Origin: Candidatus Susulua stagnicola
GTDB taxonomy: Bacteria > Omnitrophota > Gorgyraeia > Duberdicusellales > 4484-171
Length of the DNA: 28,760 bases
Assembly: GCA_030765735.1 (NCBI GenBank)
Contig: JAVCBZ010000023.1
Span: 1-28,760 of the forward strand
Reading direction: 5' to 3'
Position 1 is the stretch's first letter; every line of letters begins with the position of its first letter. The position numbers were made by a program, and so were the translations under genes. The notes under the pieces are model-generated. The model ran no database searches and was not told where the DNA came from. It saw only the letters and a list, made by a program, of their open reading frames with translations. This document shows, one piece after another, positions 6,762 through 15,052 of the stretch.

Positions 6762-8186
6762 ATGGAAGCAGAAGAAAAATTAAACAAAATTTCCGAGAAG
6801 TTTGGTTCTCCTTTTAAGGTTACTGATTTTCCTAAGTCTTTGACTATCAAAGATATCCTAGATAGTTTTGAAGTTGAAAAGGAAGTTTCAGTTGCTGGAA
6901 GGCTAATTACTAAGCGTGAGCATGGTAAATCTGGTTTTGCTCATATTAGCGACCATACTGGGAAAATGCAGTTTTATGCTCAAGCTAATACTTTAGGCGA
7001 CCTTTATCAACTTTTTAAGGAAATGGATATTGGAGATATTATTGGTGTTAGTGGTAAGCTATTTACTACTCGTACTGGTGAGTCAACAATATTGATCAGT
7101 GATTTAAAACTTTTAGCTAAGGCGCTTAGGCCTTTACCTGAGAAGTGGCATGGTTTAAAAGATATAGAAGTAAGATATCGTCAACGTTATCTTGATTTAA
7201 TATCTAATCCTGAAGTGAAGACAGTTTTTATGAAGCGTTCGAAGATAATTTCTTTGACTAGAGATTTTTTTGAACGGCTTAAGTATATGGAAGTTGAAAC
7301 TCCAATGCTGCATCGAGTTGCTGGAGGAGCAGCTGGTAGGCCTTTTGTGACCTATCATAATGCAACTAGTAGTGATGTTTATTTACGAATCGCTCCGGAG
7401 CTTTATTTGAAACGTCTTTTAGTTGGCGGTTTAGAAAGAATATATGAGATAAATAGAAGTTTTCGTAATGAAGGAGTTTCTACCAAACATAATCCTGAGT
7501 TTACAATGTTGGAAGCTTACTGTGCTTATGAAAATTATGGATATATGATGAAAATATGTGAGGATTTATTTTCTTATTTGTCTAATGAAATAAATTCTTC
7601 ATTAGTTTTAGAATTCCAAGGTAAAAAAATAGATTTTACTCCACCTTGGCCAAGAATTTCATTTGCTAAACTTTTTTATGATGAATTTGGAGTAGAGGAA
7701 AGTGATTCTCAGGATATGATGCTAGAGAAGATAAGCAAAAAATTAAACTTAGCTAAAGGTTTAAGCCGTAGTCAAATTATTAATATAACTGAGGAGCTAA
7801 TTGAGAAAAATTACCCTGCAAATAAACCAGCATTTATTACTGATTTTTTTACTTGGACATCTCCTTTAGCTAAACAGAAAAAAGACAATCCTTATATAGT
7901 GGAGAGATTTGAATTATTTATTGGGGGACTTGAAGTTGCTAATGCCTACTCGGAATTAAATGATCCTATTGAACAAAGAAAACGTTTTAATAAACAATTA
8001 GAAGTAGAAGAAGAGCTACCCAAGAAGATTGATAATGATTTCTTGCTTAGCTTAGAGTACGGCATGCCTCCAGCCACTGGCTTGGGTATAGGCATGGATA
8101 GATTAGTAATGATTCTACTTAATCAACCTTCAATAAGAGATGTAATTCTTTTTCCTCTTCTTAAACCGTTATCTAATGATACCTGA
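6762..8186 (+). CDS. lysS: Lysyl-tRNA synthetase, class II
   Basis: This enzyme charges tRNA-Lys with lysine in the cytoplasm. An OB-fold anticodon-binding domain (about 40-120, with VAGRLITKREHGKSGFAHI) is followed by the class II catalytic core. Motif 1 is around 160-182 (ending YMEVETPML), motif 2 around 226-251 (RIYEINRSFRNEG... HNPEFTMLE) and motif 3 near 434-455 (GMPPATGLGIGMDRL). The 474 residues are a little shorter than the E. coli enzyme (about 505), mainly at the N-terminus. It has its own consensus promoter and no ribosome-binding site. Its stop lies 11 bases inside the next gene; a lysS-lolC-lolD order occurs in other diderm bacteria. Confidence 0.96.
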   Translation: MEAEEKLNKISEKFGSPFKVTDFPKSLTIKDILDSFEVEKEVSVAGRLITKREHGKSGFAHISDHTGKMQFYAQANTLGDLYQLFKEMDIGDIIGVSGKLFTTRTGESTILISDLKLLAKALRPLPEKWHGLKDIEVRYRQRYLDLISNPEVKTVFMKRSKIISLTRDFFERLKYMEVETPMLHRVAGGAAGRPFVTYHNATSSDVYLRIAPELYLKRLLVGGLERIYEINRSFRNEGVSTKHNPEFTMLEAYCAYENYGYMMKICEDLFSYLSNEINSSLVLEFQGKKIDFTPPWPRISFAKLFYDEFGVEESDSQDMMLEKISKKLNLAKGLSRSQIINITEELIEKNYPANKPAFITDFFTWTSPLAKQKKDNPYIVERFELFIGGLEVANAYSELNDPIEQRKRFNKQLEVEEELPKKIDNDFLLSLEYGMPPATGLGIGMDRLVMILLNQPSIRDVILFPLLKPLSNDT

Positions 8187-9333
8187 ACTATTTTTAGCAT
8201 GGCGTTATCTTGTTCGCGGTAAAACTAGACATATTTCCTTTATTGGAATTGTTTCTTGTTTAGGTATTGGTCTGGGTGTAGCAACTTTAATCGTAGTTAT
8301 CTCAGTAATGAATGGCTTTGACCGAGATTTAATGGATCGGTTAATGCGTTTTAATCAGCATTTAACTATTGAGTGCATAGATCAAGAACAATTAACTGAA
8401 GTTGAAAAAGAAATTGAAACCTGGGAGGGCATAGAGTCAGCTTCAATATCTCTTCAGACTCAAGTTTTTGCTAAATTTGATAATTTAGTTATGCCTTTAG
8501 CAGTTAAAGGAGTTGATTTTCAAGACAAGGAAGAGAAAGAAATCCTTTATAAGTATATTACCAGAGAAACTGGTCCTGAAGGCTTTTTTGTTGGTGAAGG
8601 GTTAAGAAGAAGATTCTTTATCTTAGATAAAATAGAATTTTATCCTTTGAAGAAAAAATTACGTTTGGAAGAAGCAAATGTAAGAGGATCCTTCAAGGTC
8701 GGCCTTTATGATATTGATAATAATTACCTGATTACCGACTTAGAACGAGCTAAGACCCTTTCTGCTAATTATCTTCTTTTCTTAGGTGCAAGAGTTAATG
8801 ACCCCTATCAAGCTGGAGAGATAAAGAAGAAAATATTAGCTAAGTTTGACCAAGGTGTATTTATATCTACCTGGATGGAGTCTAACCAAGTTTTTTTCTC
8901 AGCTTTGCAATTAGAAAAGTTAGTAATGTTTATTATTTTAAGTTTGATAATTTTAGTGGCTGCTTTTAATATTTTTGCTACTTTAACTGTAGGGGTAGTA
9001 GAGAAGACTAAAGATATTGGAATCTTAAAATCCTTAGGCTTTACTCGCAAGAGAATAGCAAGAATATTTAGTTTGCAAGGATTGATCTTAGGTTTTATTG
9101 GCACCTTATCAGGCACAGCTTTAGGTTTAGGTTTATGTTTTGCTTTAGAAAAATTTCCTTTTATAAAGTTGCCTCAGGAGATTTATTATATTGAATATTT
9201 ACCAATAGCAATAAATTTTAATGATATTTTTTTAATTACCTTAGTTGGAATAGTATTGTCATTTATTTTTAGTTTGCTTCCGGCAATTAAGGCAGCTAGG
9301 TTGCAACCTTGTGAGGCTTTACGTTATGAGTGA
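8176..9333 (+). CDS. lolC: Lipoprotein-releasing permease, LolC/LolE family
   Basis: This inner-membrane permease extracts outer-membrane lipoproteins and hands them to the periplasmic carrier LolA. Four membrane helices are visible: about 20-45 (with the family's VVISVMNGF), 248-275, 298-323 and 350-373. A periplasmic domain lies between the first two. The FtsX-type segment EKTKDIGILKSLGFT (276-290) and the ending PCEALRYE are characteristic. Only one LolC/E-type gene is present, so it probably works as a homodimer (the LolF-like situation) unless a second copy is elsewhere. It overlaps lysS by 11 bases and lolD by 8, arguing for coupled translation. Confidence 0.92.
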   Translation: MIPELFLAWRYLVRGKTRHISFIGIVSCLGIGLGVATLIVVISVMNGFDRDLMDRLMRFNQHLTIECIDQEQLTEVEKEIETWEGIESASISLQTQVFAKFDNLVMPLAVKGVDFQDKEEKEILYKYITRETGPEGFFVGEGLRRRFFILDKIEFYPLKKKLRLEEANVRGSFKVGLYDIDNNYLITDLERAKTLSANYLLFLGARVNDPYQAGEIKKKILAKFDQGVFISTWMESNQVFFSALQLEKLVMFIILSLIILVAAFNIFATLTVGVVEKTKDIGILKSLGFTRKRIARIFSLQGLILGFIGTLSGTALGLGLCFALEKFPFIKLPQEIYYIEYLPIAINFNDIFLITLVGIVLSFIFSLLPAIKAARLQPCEALRYE

Positions 9334-9991
9334 GTTATTTAAAGTAAATTCTTTAACTAAAGAGTATTGTAGCGGAGTAGAAACAGTCTCTGCTTTAAAA
9401 GATGTGACAGTATCTATTAATTCTGGAGACTACTTAGCTATAATTGGTCATTCTGGAGCTGGCAAAACTACCTTGCTTCATAGTTTAGGGGGTCTAGATT
9501 CTCCTACTAAGGGAACAGTGCTTTTTAAAGGGAGAAATATTTATAAATGGGGTGACAAAGAACTTTCCATTTGGAGAAATAAACATATTGGATTTGTTTT
9601 TCAGTTCTATCACTTAATAGATGAGCTAAATGTCCTTGAGAATATTACTTTAGCCCTAAATTTAAATAGACGAAAATATTCTTTAAAAACCATTGAAGAC
9701 TTGTTAAAATACTTAGGTATAGAGGATAAGAAGAAAGCTTTTCCTTCTCAATTAAGCGGAGGTCAAAAACAAAGAGTAGCTTTTGCTCGAGCTTTAGTTA
9801 ATGACCCTGAAGTTATTTTTTGTGATGAACCTACAGGAAATTTAGATAAAGATTCTCAAGAAAGAATAGTTTTTTTATTAGATAAGTTAAATAAAGAGAA
9901 GAATAAAACAATAGTCTTGGTTACTCATAATTTAGAATTAGCTGAATCTGCTAAGGATAAGATTTTTATTAAAGATGGCGAAGTTCAATAG
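9326..9991 (+). CDS. lolD: Lipoprotein-releasing system ATP-binding protein LolD
   Basis: This is the ATPase partner of the preceding permease. Walker A is GHSGAGKTT (41-49), the Q-loop region is VFQFYHLIDELNVLEN (91-106, the family's FxxQ-F-Y/H-L pattern), the signature is LSGGQ (143-147), Walker B is VIFCDEP (163-169) and the following GNLD is typical of the MacB/LolD group. ATG at 9326 gives 221 residues, normal for LolD. An in-frame GTG at 9311 would add five residues inside lolC and is less likely. The gene overlaps the lolC stop by eight bases. Confidence 0.93.
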   Translation: MSELFKVNSLTKEYCSGVETVSALKDVTVSINSGDYLAIIGHSGAGKTTLLHSLGGLDSPTKGTVLFKGRNIYKWGDKELSIWRNKHIGFVFQFYHLIDELNVLENITLALNLNRRKYSLKTIEDLLKYLGIEDKKKAFPSQLSGGQKQRVAFARALVNDPEVIFCDEPTGNLDKDSQERIVFLLDKLNKEKNKTIVLVTHNLELAESAKDKIFIKDGEVQ

Positions 9992-10032
9992 GCTTTGCTA
10001 ATATTATTTTCAAGATAATTAAAGGAGGTAGA

Positions 10033-10908
10033 ATGAAGGTTTACATAAACGGAGAGTTAGTAGATAAAAAAGATGCAAAAGTTTCAGTTTTTGATCATGG
10101 GTTTTTATATGGAGATGGTGTATTTGAAGGTATACGTTCTTATAATCTCCTAATTTTTAAATTAAATGAGCATATTGATAGATTATTTGAGTCAGCTCAC
10201 TCACTGATGATAAAGGTTCCTCTTACTAAAGGAGAGATGGTTCAGGCTATGATCAAAACCATTAAAGCTAATAATTTAAAGGATGCTTATATCCGAGTAA
10301 TAGTTTCTAGAGGAATAGGTGATTTAGGCTTAGATCCTAGAAAATGTAGAGGTAATGAGACAATAGTTATAATTACTGACAAAATAGCTCTTTATCCAAA
10401 AGAGTTATATGACAAAGGCATGGAGATAATTACTGTTCCCACTATAAGAAATATTTGTGAGGCCTTAAATCCTCAAATTAAATCTTTAAACTATTTAAAT
10501 AACATACTAGCCAAGATAGAGGCTATAAATGCTGGATGTCAGGAGGCTTTAATGCTTGACCATCTAGGTTATGTTGCTGAGTGTACTGGTGATAATATTT
10601 TTGTAGTTAAAAAAGGAGAGCTTTATACTCCACCTCAATGCATGGGAACATTAAGAGGCATTACCAGAGATTCAGTATTAGATATTGCTAAAGAGAATAA
10701 AATACCTACTCATGAACATGTACTTACCCGTCATGAACTTTTTATTAGTGATGAGTGCTTTTTAACTGGAACTGCTGCTGAAATTGTTCCAGTAGTAAAA
10801 GTTGATGGTAGGATAATTGGTAAAGGTAAACCTGGAGAGACTACTAAGGCGATAACGAAAGAATTTAAGAAACTTGTTAAAACTAAAGGAGTAAGTTACA
10901 AGCTCTAA
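10033..10908 (+). CDS. ilvE: Branched-chain amino acid aminotransferase (PLP class IV)
   Basis: This fold-type IV aminotransferase most likely makes or degrades Val, Leu and Ile with glutamate/2-oxoglutarate. Conserved signs are DHGFLYGDGVFEGIRSY (21-37), the PLP lysine probably at K150 in QIKSLNYLNNILAK, the cofactor-binding ECTGDNIF (183-190), and GTLRGITRDSVLDIA and FLTGTAAEIVPV further on. Length 291 is normal. D-alanine aminotransferase and aminodeoxychorismate lyase share the fold; the RGIGDLGLDP segment and overall pattern favour IlvE, but substrate is inference. AGGAGG at 10023-10028 is a strong ribosome-binding site. No other branched-chain biosynthesis gene is nearby. Confidence 0.85.
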   Translation: MKVYINGELVDKKDAKVSVFDHGFLYGDGVFEGIRSYNLLIFKLNEHIDRLFESAHSLMIKVPLTKGEMVQAMIKTIKANNLKDAYIRVIVSRGIGDLGLDPRKCRGNETIVIITDKIALYPKELYDKGMEIITVPTIRNICEALNPQIKSLNYLNNILAKIEAINAGCQEALMLDHLGYVAECTGDNIFVVKKGELYTPPQCMGTLRGITRDSVLDIAKENKIPTHEHVLTRHELFISDECFLTGTAAEIVPVVKVDGRIIGKGKPGETTKAITKEFKKLVKTKGVSYKL

Positions 10909-10943
10909 GCAATCAGTTGAAAGTAAAGTTTGCAAAAAATTAT

Positions 10944-10966
10944 AGCTTAAAAGCTAGAGCTTAAAA
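10944..10966 (+). promoter_or_regulatory. Direct repeats and small dyad upstream of mcsA
   Basis: AGCTTAAAA occurs at 10944-10952 and again at 10958-10966 with a 14-base period, and TAGCTT/AAGCTA (10943-10956) forms a 6-bp dyad. These lie 10 to 33 bases before the mcsA ATG, which has no Shine-Dalgarno sequence. A weak promoter (TTGAAA, 18 bases, TATAGC) overlaps the start of this block. It could be an operator, but there is no match to the CtsR heptad repeat or the CIRCE element. Confidence 0.25.
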
Positions 10967-10975
10967 CTATTAATT

Positions 10976-11476
10976 ATGATTTGTGATATTTGTAATAAAA
11001 ATAATGCTACAGTGCATCTTACTGAGATTATCAACGATAAGGTTGTTGAGTTGCATATTTGTCAGGTTTGTGCTCAAGCTAAAGCTGATCAGTTAAATAA
11101 ACATCTTAATATTTCTGGTTTTCTTGGTAGTTTTTCAGATATGGCAGGAGATCTATTCTCCCAACAGCGCATAACAAAGTGTCCTTCCTGTGGATTTAGA
11201 TATGAGGATTTTAAGAAAAAAGGAAGGTTAGGTTGTGGAAAGTGTTATGAAGCTTTTCGCGAGCTACTTTTACCTTTAATTAAGAAAATCCATAATGCAA
11301 CCAATCATGTTGGCAAAACTCCAACAGGTTTAGAAAATAAGACTCCTCACTCCAATCAATTAAATATTATCGAACTAGATCGAAGTTTGAGTAGAGCTAT
11401 TCAACTTGAGGAGTATGAAGAAGCTGCTAAATTAAGAGACCAGATAAAGGAATTAGAGAAAAAAAGTAAGTCATAA
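10976..11476 (+). CDS. mcsA: McsA, zinc-finger activator of the McsB arginine kinase
   Basis: McsA activates the protein-arginine kinase McsB and helps deliver substrates to ClpC. The 166-residue protein has the expected paired zinc-binding cysteines: C3/C6 with C29/C32, and C69/C72 with C87/C90. The middle segment FRELLLPLIKKIHNATNHVGK matches the family. A C-terminal UVR motif is at about 138-162 (LSRAIQLEEYEEAAKLRDQI). In Bacillus it follows ctsR; here a branched-chain aminotransferase precedes it and no CtsR repressor gene is seen. It has no ribosome-binding site. The stop codon overlaps the left arm of a 9-bp dyad before mcsB. Confidence 0.93.
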   Translation: MICDICNKNNATVHLTEIINDKVVELHICQVCAQAKADQLNKHLNISGFLGSFSDMAGDLFSQQRITKCPSCGFRYEDFKKKGRLGCGKCYEAFRELLLPLIKKIHNATNHVGKTPTGLENKTPHSNQLNIIELDRSLSRAIQLEEYEEAAKLRDQIKELEKKSKS

Positions 11477-11505
11477 GTTGTAAATAAATCCAAAAATTAC
11501 AACTT
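11475..11505. other. 9-bp inverted repeat between mcsA and mcsB
   Basis: AAGTTGTAA (11475-11483) and TTACAACTT (11497-11505) are perfectly complementary around a 13-base loop. The left arm includes two bases of the mcsA stop. An A/T-only stretch then runs up to the mcsB ATG. There is no direct T-run, so it is more likely an mRNA-processing or regulatory hairpin than a terminator. Confidence 0.4.
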
Positions 11506-11532
11506 GAAATTTATAATTTAAAATTATTTTTT

Positions 11533-12609
11533 ATGTTTGAATATCTTTTAAATAACAAGGATAGTTGGGTAAATGGTAAGGGGCCGGAGGCTGAAATAGT
11601 TTTTTCTTCGCGAATTCGTTTAGCTCGCAATATTGCTAATTTGCCTTTTCCTTCTCAAGCAAATAATGCCCAGAAAATTAAAGTTTTAGATAAAGCAAAG
11701 GAAGTTTATCCCAAAATAAATAGTTTGAAAAGTAGCAGCTTTGTAAATATGGCTGAATTAAGTAGCTTAGATAGTCAGTTTTTAGTAGAACGTCATCTAA
11801 TAAGTCAGGAACATGCTGTTAATAATAAAGAAAAGGGCCTGATAATGTCTAAAGATGAGAAAATCTCAATTATGGTTAATGAAGAAGATCATTTTCGTTC
11901 TCAGGTCATACTCTCCGGTTTTGATTTAAAAAAGTGTTGGCAAATATTAGATCAGGTTGATAAGGATTTAGAAAAAAATATTTCTTTTTCTTTTTTGTCT
12001 GATTTAGGTTATTTAACTGCTTGTCCCACTAACCTTGGTACAGCCTTGAGGGCATCATGTATGTTGCATTTGCCGGCCTTAGCTTTTACTAAACGGATAA
12101 ATAAGATATTGGAATTATTGACTAGGATATCGTTTACTACTCGAGGCTTGTTTGGTGAAGGAACTCAAGCTCTTGGAAATTTTTTCCAGATTTCTAATCA
12201 AGTTAGCTTAGGTCTTTCTGAGGCAGAATTAATTGATAATTTAATTGGAGTAGTCAATCAGGTTAAAGCTCAAGAGATTAATGCTCGCAATTTTCTTTTA
12301 AAAAAACATAAAATAAGCCTTGAAGACAATGTTTGGAGAGCTTTAGGTATTTTACGAAATAGTCGTTTAATCAGTAGTCGAGAAGCCTTAAGTCATCTTT
12401 CTATCTTGTGTTTAGGGCTAGATTTAGGTATAATTAAAAATACAGATTTATCTTCTAAGGAAAAAGGTCGGAATATAATAAATAATCTTTTTATTATAAT
12501 TCAGCCGGCGCATTTACAAAAGATGGAATCAAAGGTATTAGAGGAGAAAGAAAGAGATTACATGAGGGCAGAAATTTTAAGGAAGAAGTTAGGAGGAAAA
12601 GATGTTTAA
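11533..12609 (+). CDS. mcsB: Protein-arginine kinase McsB
   Basis: McsB phosphorylates arginines on proteins, marking them for degradation by ClpC-ClpP. The phosphagen-kinase-like core is clear: SSRIRLARN (25-33), NEEDHFRSQ (116-124, holding the catalytic acidic pair), CPTNLGTALRAS (164-175) and RGLFGEGTQALGNFFQISNQ near 210-230. The C-terminal domain keeps RDYMRA (341-346), matching the RDxxRA phosphoarginine-binding motif. At 358 residues it is full length. The start lacks a ribosome-binding site and follows an A/T-rich leader. It overlaps clpC by eight bases. All key residues are present, so an active kinase is expected. Confidence 0.95.
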   Translation: MFEYLLNNKDSWVNGKGPEAEIVFSSRIRLARNIANLPFPSQANNAQKIKVLDKAKEVYPKINSLKSSSFVNMAELSSLDSQFLVERHLISQEHAVNNKEKGLIMSKDEKISIMVNEEDHFRSQVILSGFDLKKCWQILDQVDKDLEKNISFSFLSDLGYLTACPTNLGTALRASCMLHLPALAFTKRINKILELLTRISFTTRGLFGEGTQALGNFFQISNQVSLGLSEAELIDNLIGVVNQVKAQEINARNFLLKKHKISLEDNVWRALGILRNSRLISSREALSHLSILCLGLDLGIIKNTDLSSKEKGRNIINNLFIIIQPAHLQKMESKVLEEKERDYMRAEILRKKLGGKDV

Positions 12610-15052
12610 TCGATTTACTGAAAGAGCAAGAAAAGTTTTAGTTTTATCAAAAGAAGAAGCTCGCAGATTTAACCATGATTATATTGGGACTGAGCATGTC
12701 CTTTTAGGTTTGGTTCGTGAAGGCGAAGGGGTAGCTTGTGCTGTTTTACAGAATTTAGGAGTAGATTTGGAGCGCTTAAGGATTGAAATTGAAAAGTTAG
12801 TTTCTTCAGGTAGCGTAGGGTCAGTTTTAGGGGATATTCCTTTTACTCCTCGAGCCAAAAAAGCCTTAGAACTTGCTGCTGAAGAAGCAAGAGGCTTAAG
12901 TCATAATTATATTGGAACTGAACATATTCTTTTAGGTTTGTTGCGTGAAGAGGAAGGAGTTGCTTCTCAAGTTCTTTTGTCAACTGGAGTAGATTTAAAA
13001 GGAGTAAGAAGAGAGATAGCTACTCTTTTAGGTGGCAGTGCTCATCCTCAACCTAATGAAGGAGGCAGTAGTCAACCAGCATCAAAGACTCCGGCTTTGG
13101 ATTCTTTTGGTAGGGATTTAACTAAGTTAACTAAAGAAGGAAAACTTGATCCAGTGATTGGAAGAAAAGTTGAGATAGAAAGAGTTATTCAAATTTTATC
13201 TCGAAGGACTAAGAATAATCCAGTTCTCCTAGGAGAAGCTGGAGTAGGTAAGACTGCTATAGTTGAAGGATTAGCCCAAGATATAGTTAAGGGTGATGTC
13301 CCTGAGATTTTAAGAGGAAAGAGGATAGTAGTCCTAGATTTGGCTTTGATGATTGCTGGAACAAAATATCGTGGGCAATTTGAAGAACGAATAAAAGCAG
13401 TTATGGAAGAAATAAAGCGCTCTAAGGATGTTATCATTTTTATTGATGAGATGCATACTCTAGTAGGTGCGGGAGCTGCTGAAGGAGCGATTGATGCTTC
13501 TAACATTTTAAAACCAGCGTTATCTCGCGGTGAAATTCAATGTGTTGGCGCAACCACTCTTGATGAGTATCGGAAACATATCGAAAAAGATTCAGCCTTA
13601 GAGAGGAGATTTCAGCCGATATTTGTTGAAGCTAATACGGTTGAGGAGACAATAAAAATTTTAGCGGGTTTAAGAGATAGATATGAAGCTCATCATCGGG
13701 TAAAATTTTCCGATGAGTCACTTAAAGCTGCAGCTAAATTATCTGACAGGTATGTTTCGGGAAGATTTCTTCCTGATAAGGCTATAGATTTAATTGATGA
13801 AGCTGGAGCAAAATCGCGTCTTTCAGTTTTAACTGCTCCTAGTGAAATAAAAGAGCTAGAAGGAAAGTTAGCTAATATTGTTACTGAAAAGGAAACTTTA
13901 ATAAAACAACAAGATTTTGAAAAAGCTGCTCGCTTAAGGGATGAGGAAAAGACCTATCGACTTAAGCTTGAAGGTTTAAGAAAAGAGTGGAGTTCAAAAA
14001 GAGATCAAATTACCCCTGAGATAGGCGAAGAAGAGATTGCTCAAGTAGTATCTCAGATTACCGGAGTGCCGATTTATCGGCTAGAAGAAAAAGAATTAGC
14101 TAAGTTAATGAAAGTAGAAGAAAGTTTGAATTCAAGAGTAATTGGACAGAGTGAAGCAATTGAAGCAATTGCTCGTTCGGTTAGAAGGGCACGAGCTGGG
14201 ATAAAGGAACCGCGTCGACCAATAGGTTCATTTATGTTTTTAGGTCCTACTGGAGTAGGCAAAACTTTACTGGCTAGAGCTTTAGCAGAGTTTATGTTTG
14301 GTGATGAAAATACTTTGATTCAATTAGATATGAGTGAGTATATGGAAAAGTTTAATGTTTCACGTTTGATTGGTGCTCCTCCAGGCTATGTTGGGTATGA
14401 AGAGGGTGGCCAATTAACTGAGAGAGTAAGACGTCGGCCATATTCAGTAGTTCTTTTGGATGAGGTTGAAAAGGCACATCCTGATGTATTCAATCTATTG
14501 TTACAAATTTTAGAAGAAGGAAGGCTTACTGATAGTTATGGAAGAAGAGTTGATTTTCGTAATACAGTTCTTATAATGACTTCTAATGTTGGAGCTGAAG
14601 TTTTAAGGAAAAAAGGGTCTTTAGGTTTTAAAGCGATTAGTGAAGATACTAACCATGAGCAAATGAAGAGCTTGTTGATGGAAGAAGTTAAAAAAATCTT
14701 TAAGCCAGAGTTCTTGAACCGTTTAGATGAGATTACTGTCTTTAGATCTTTGACAAAAAAGAATTTAGAGAAGATAATAGAGCTGGAAATAAATAATCTG
14801 AACCAACGAATCAAAGAGCAAGGTTTTGAAATAGAATTAACTGCTGGATCTAAGGAATTTTTCATTGAAAAGGGTTTTGATGCGGTTTTTGGAGCTAGGC
14901 CTTTAAAGAGAGTTGTCCAAAGATTCTTAGAAGATCCTTTAGCTGAAGATATTATAAAAGGAAACTTTACTAAAAAATTAAAAGAGAGAAAAGAAGGCAA
15001 ACCTATAAAGATAAAGATAACACGTAAAGGGGAGATATTAAAATTTGAATGA
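12602..15052 (+). CDS. clpC: ATP-dependent unfoldase ClpC
   Basis: ClpC is the AAA+ ring that unfolds substrates, including arginine-phosphorylated proteins, for ClpP. Domains in order: two Clp N repeats (about 1-145; FTERARKVLVLSKEEA and FTPRAKKALELAAEEA), a Gly/Ser/Pro linker, AAA domain 1 with Walker A GEAGVGKT (211-218) and Walker B VIIFIDE (277-283), a middle domain with UVR-like QQDFEKAARLRDEEK (436-450), then AAA domain 2 with Walker A GPTGVGKT (548-555) and GAPPGYVGYEEGG. The middle domain is the short ClpC type, not ClpB's long coiled coil. AGGAGG (12591-12596) is five bases before the ATG. No clpP is in the window. Confidence 0.96.
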   Translation: MFNRFTERARKVLVLSKEEARRFNHDYIGTEHVLLGLVREGEGVACAVLQNLGVDLERLRIEIEKLVSSGSVGSVLGDIPFTPRAKKALELAAEEARGLSHNYIGTEHILLGLLREEEGVASQVLLSTGVDLKGVRREIATLLGGSAHPQPNEGGSSQPASKTPALDSFGRDLTKLTKEGKLDPVIGRKVEIERVIQILSRRTKNNPVLLGEAGVGKTAIVEGLAQDIVKGDVPEILRGKRIVVLDLALMIAGTKYRGQFEERIKAVMEEIKRSKDVIIFIDEMHTLVGAGAAEGAIDASNILKPALSRGEIQCVGATTLDEYRKHIEKDSALERRFQPIFVEANTVEETIKILAGLRDRYEAHHRVKFSDESLKAAAKLSDRYVSGRFLPDKAIDLIDEAGAKSRLSVLTAPSEIKELEGKLANIVTEKETLIKQQDFEKAARLRDEEKTYRLKLEGLRKEWSSKRDQITPEIGEEEIAQVVSQITGVPIYRLEEKELAKLMKVEESLNSRVIGQSEAIEAIARSVRRARAGIKEPRRPIGSFMFLGPTGVGKTLLARALAEFMFGDENTLIQLDMSEYMEKFNVSRLIGAPPGYVGYEEGGQLTERVRRRPYSVVLLDEVEKAHPDVFNLLLQILEEGRLTDSYGRRVDFRNTVLIMTSNVGAEVLRKKGSLGFKAISEDTNHEQMKSLLMEEVKKIFKPEFLNRLDEITVFRSLTKKNLEKIIELEINNLNQRIKEQGFEIELTAGSKEFFIEKGFDAVFGARPLKRVVQRFLEDPLAEDIIKGNFTKKLKERKEGKPIKIKITRKGEILKFE

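Noticed and set aside
10909..10975. CtsR or CIRCE heat-shock operator before mcsA.
   Set aside because: No match to the GGTCAAA heptad repeats or the CIRCE inverted repeat; only A/T-rich direct repeats are present.
11499..11532. Promoter before mcsB (TTGAAA and TATAAT are both visible).
   Set aside because: The two hexamers are only about two bases apart, and no -35 box lies 17 bases from the TATAAT.
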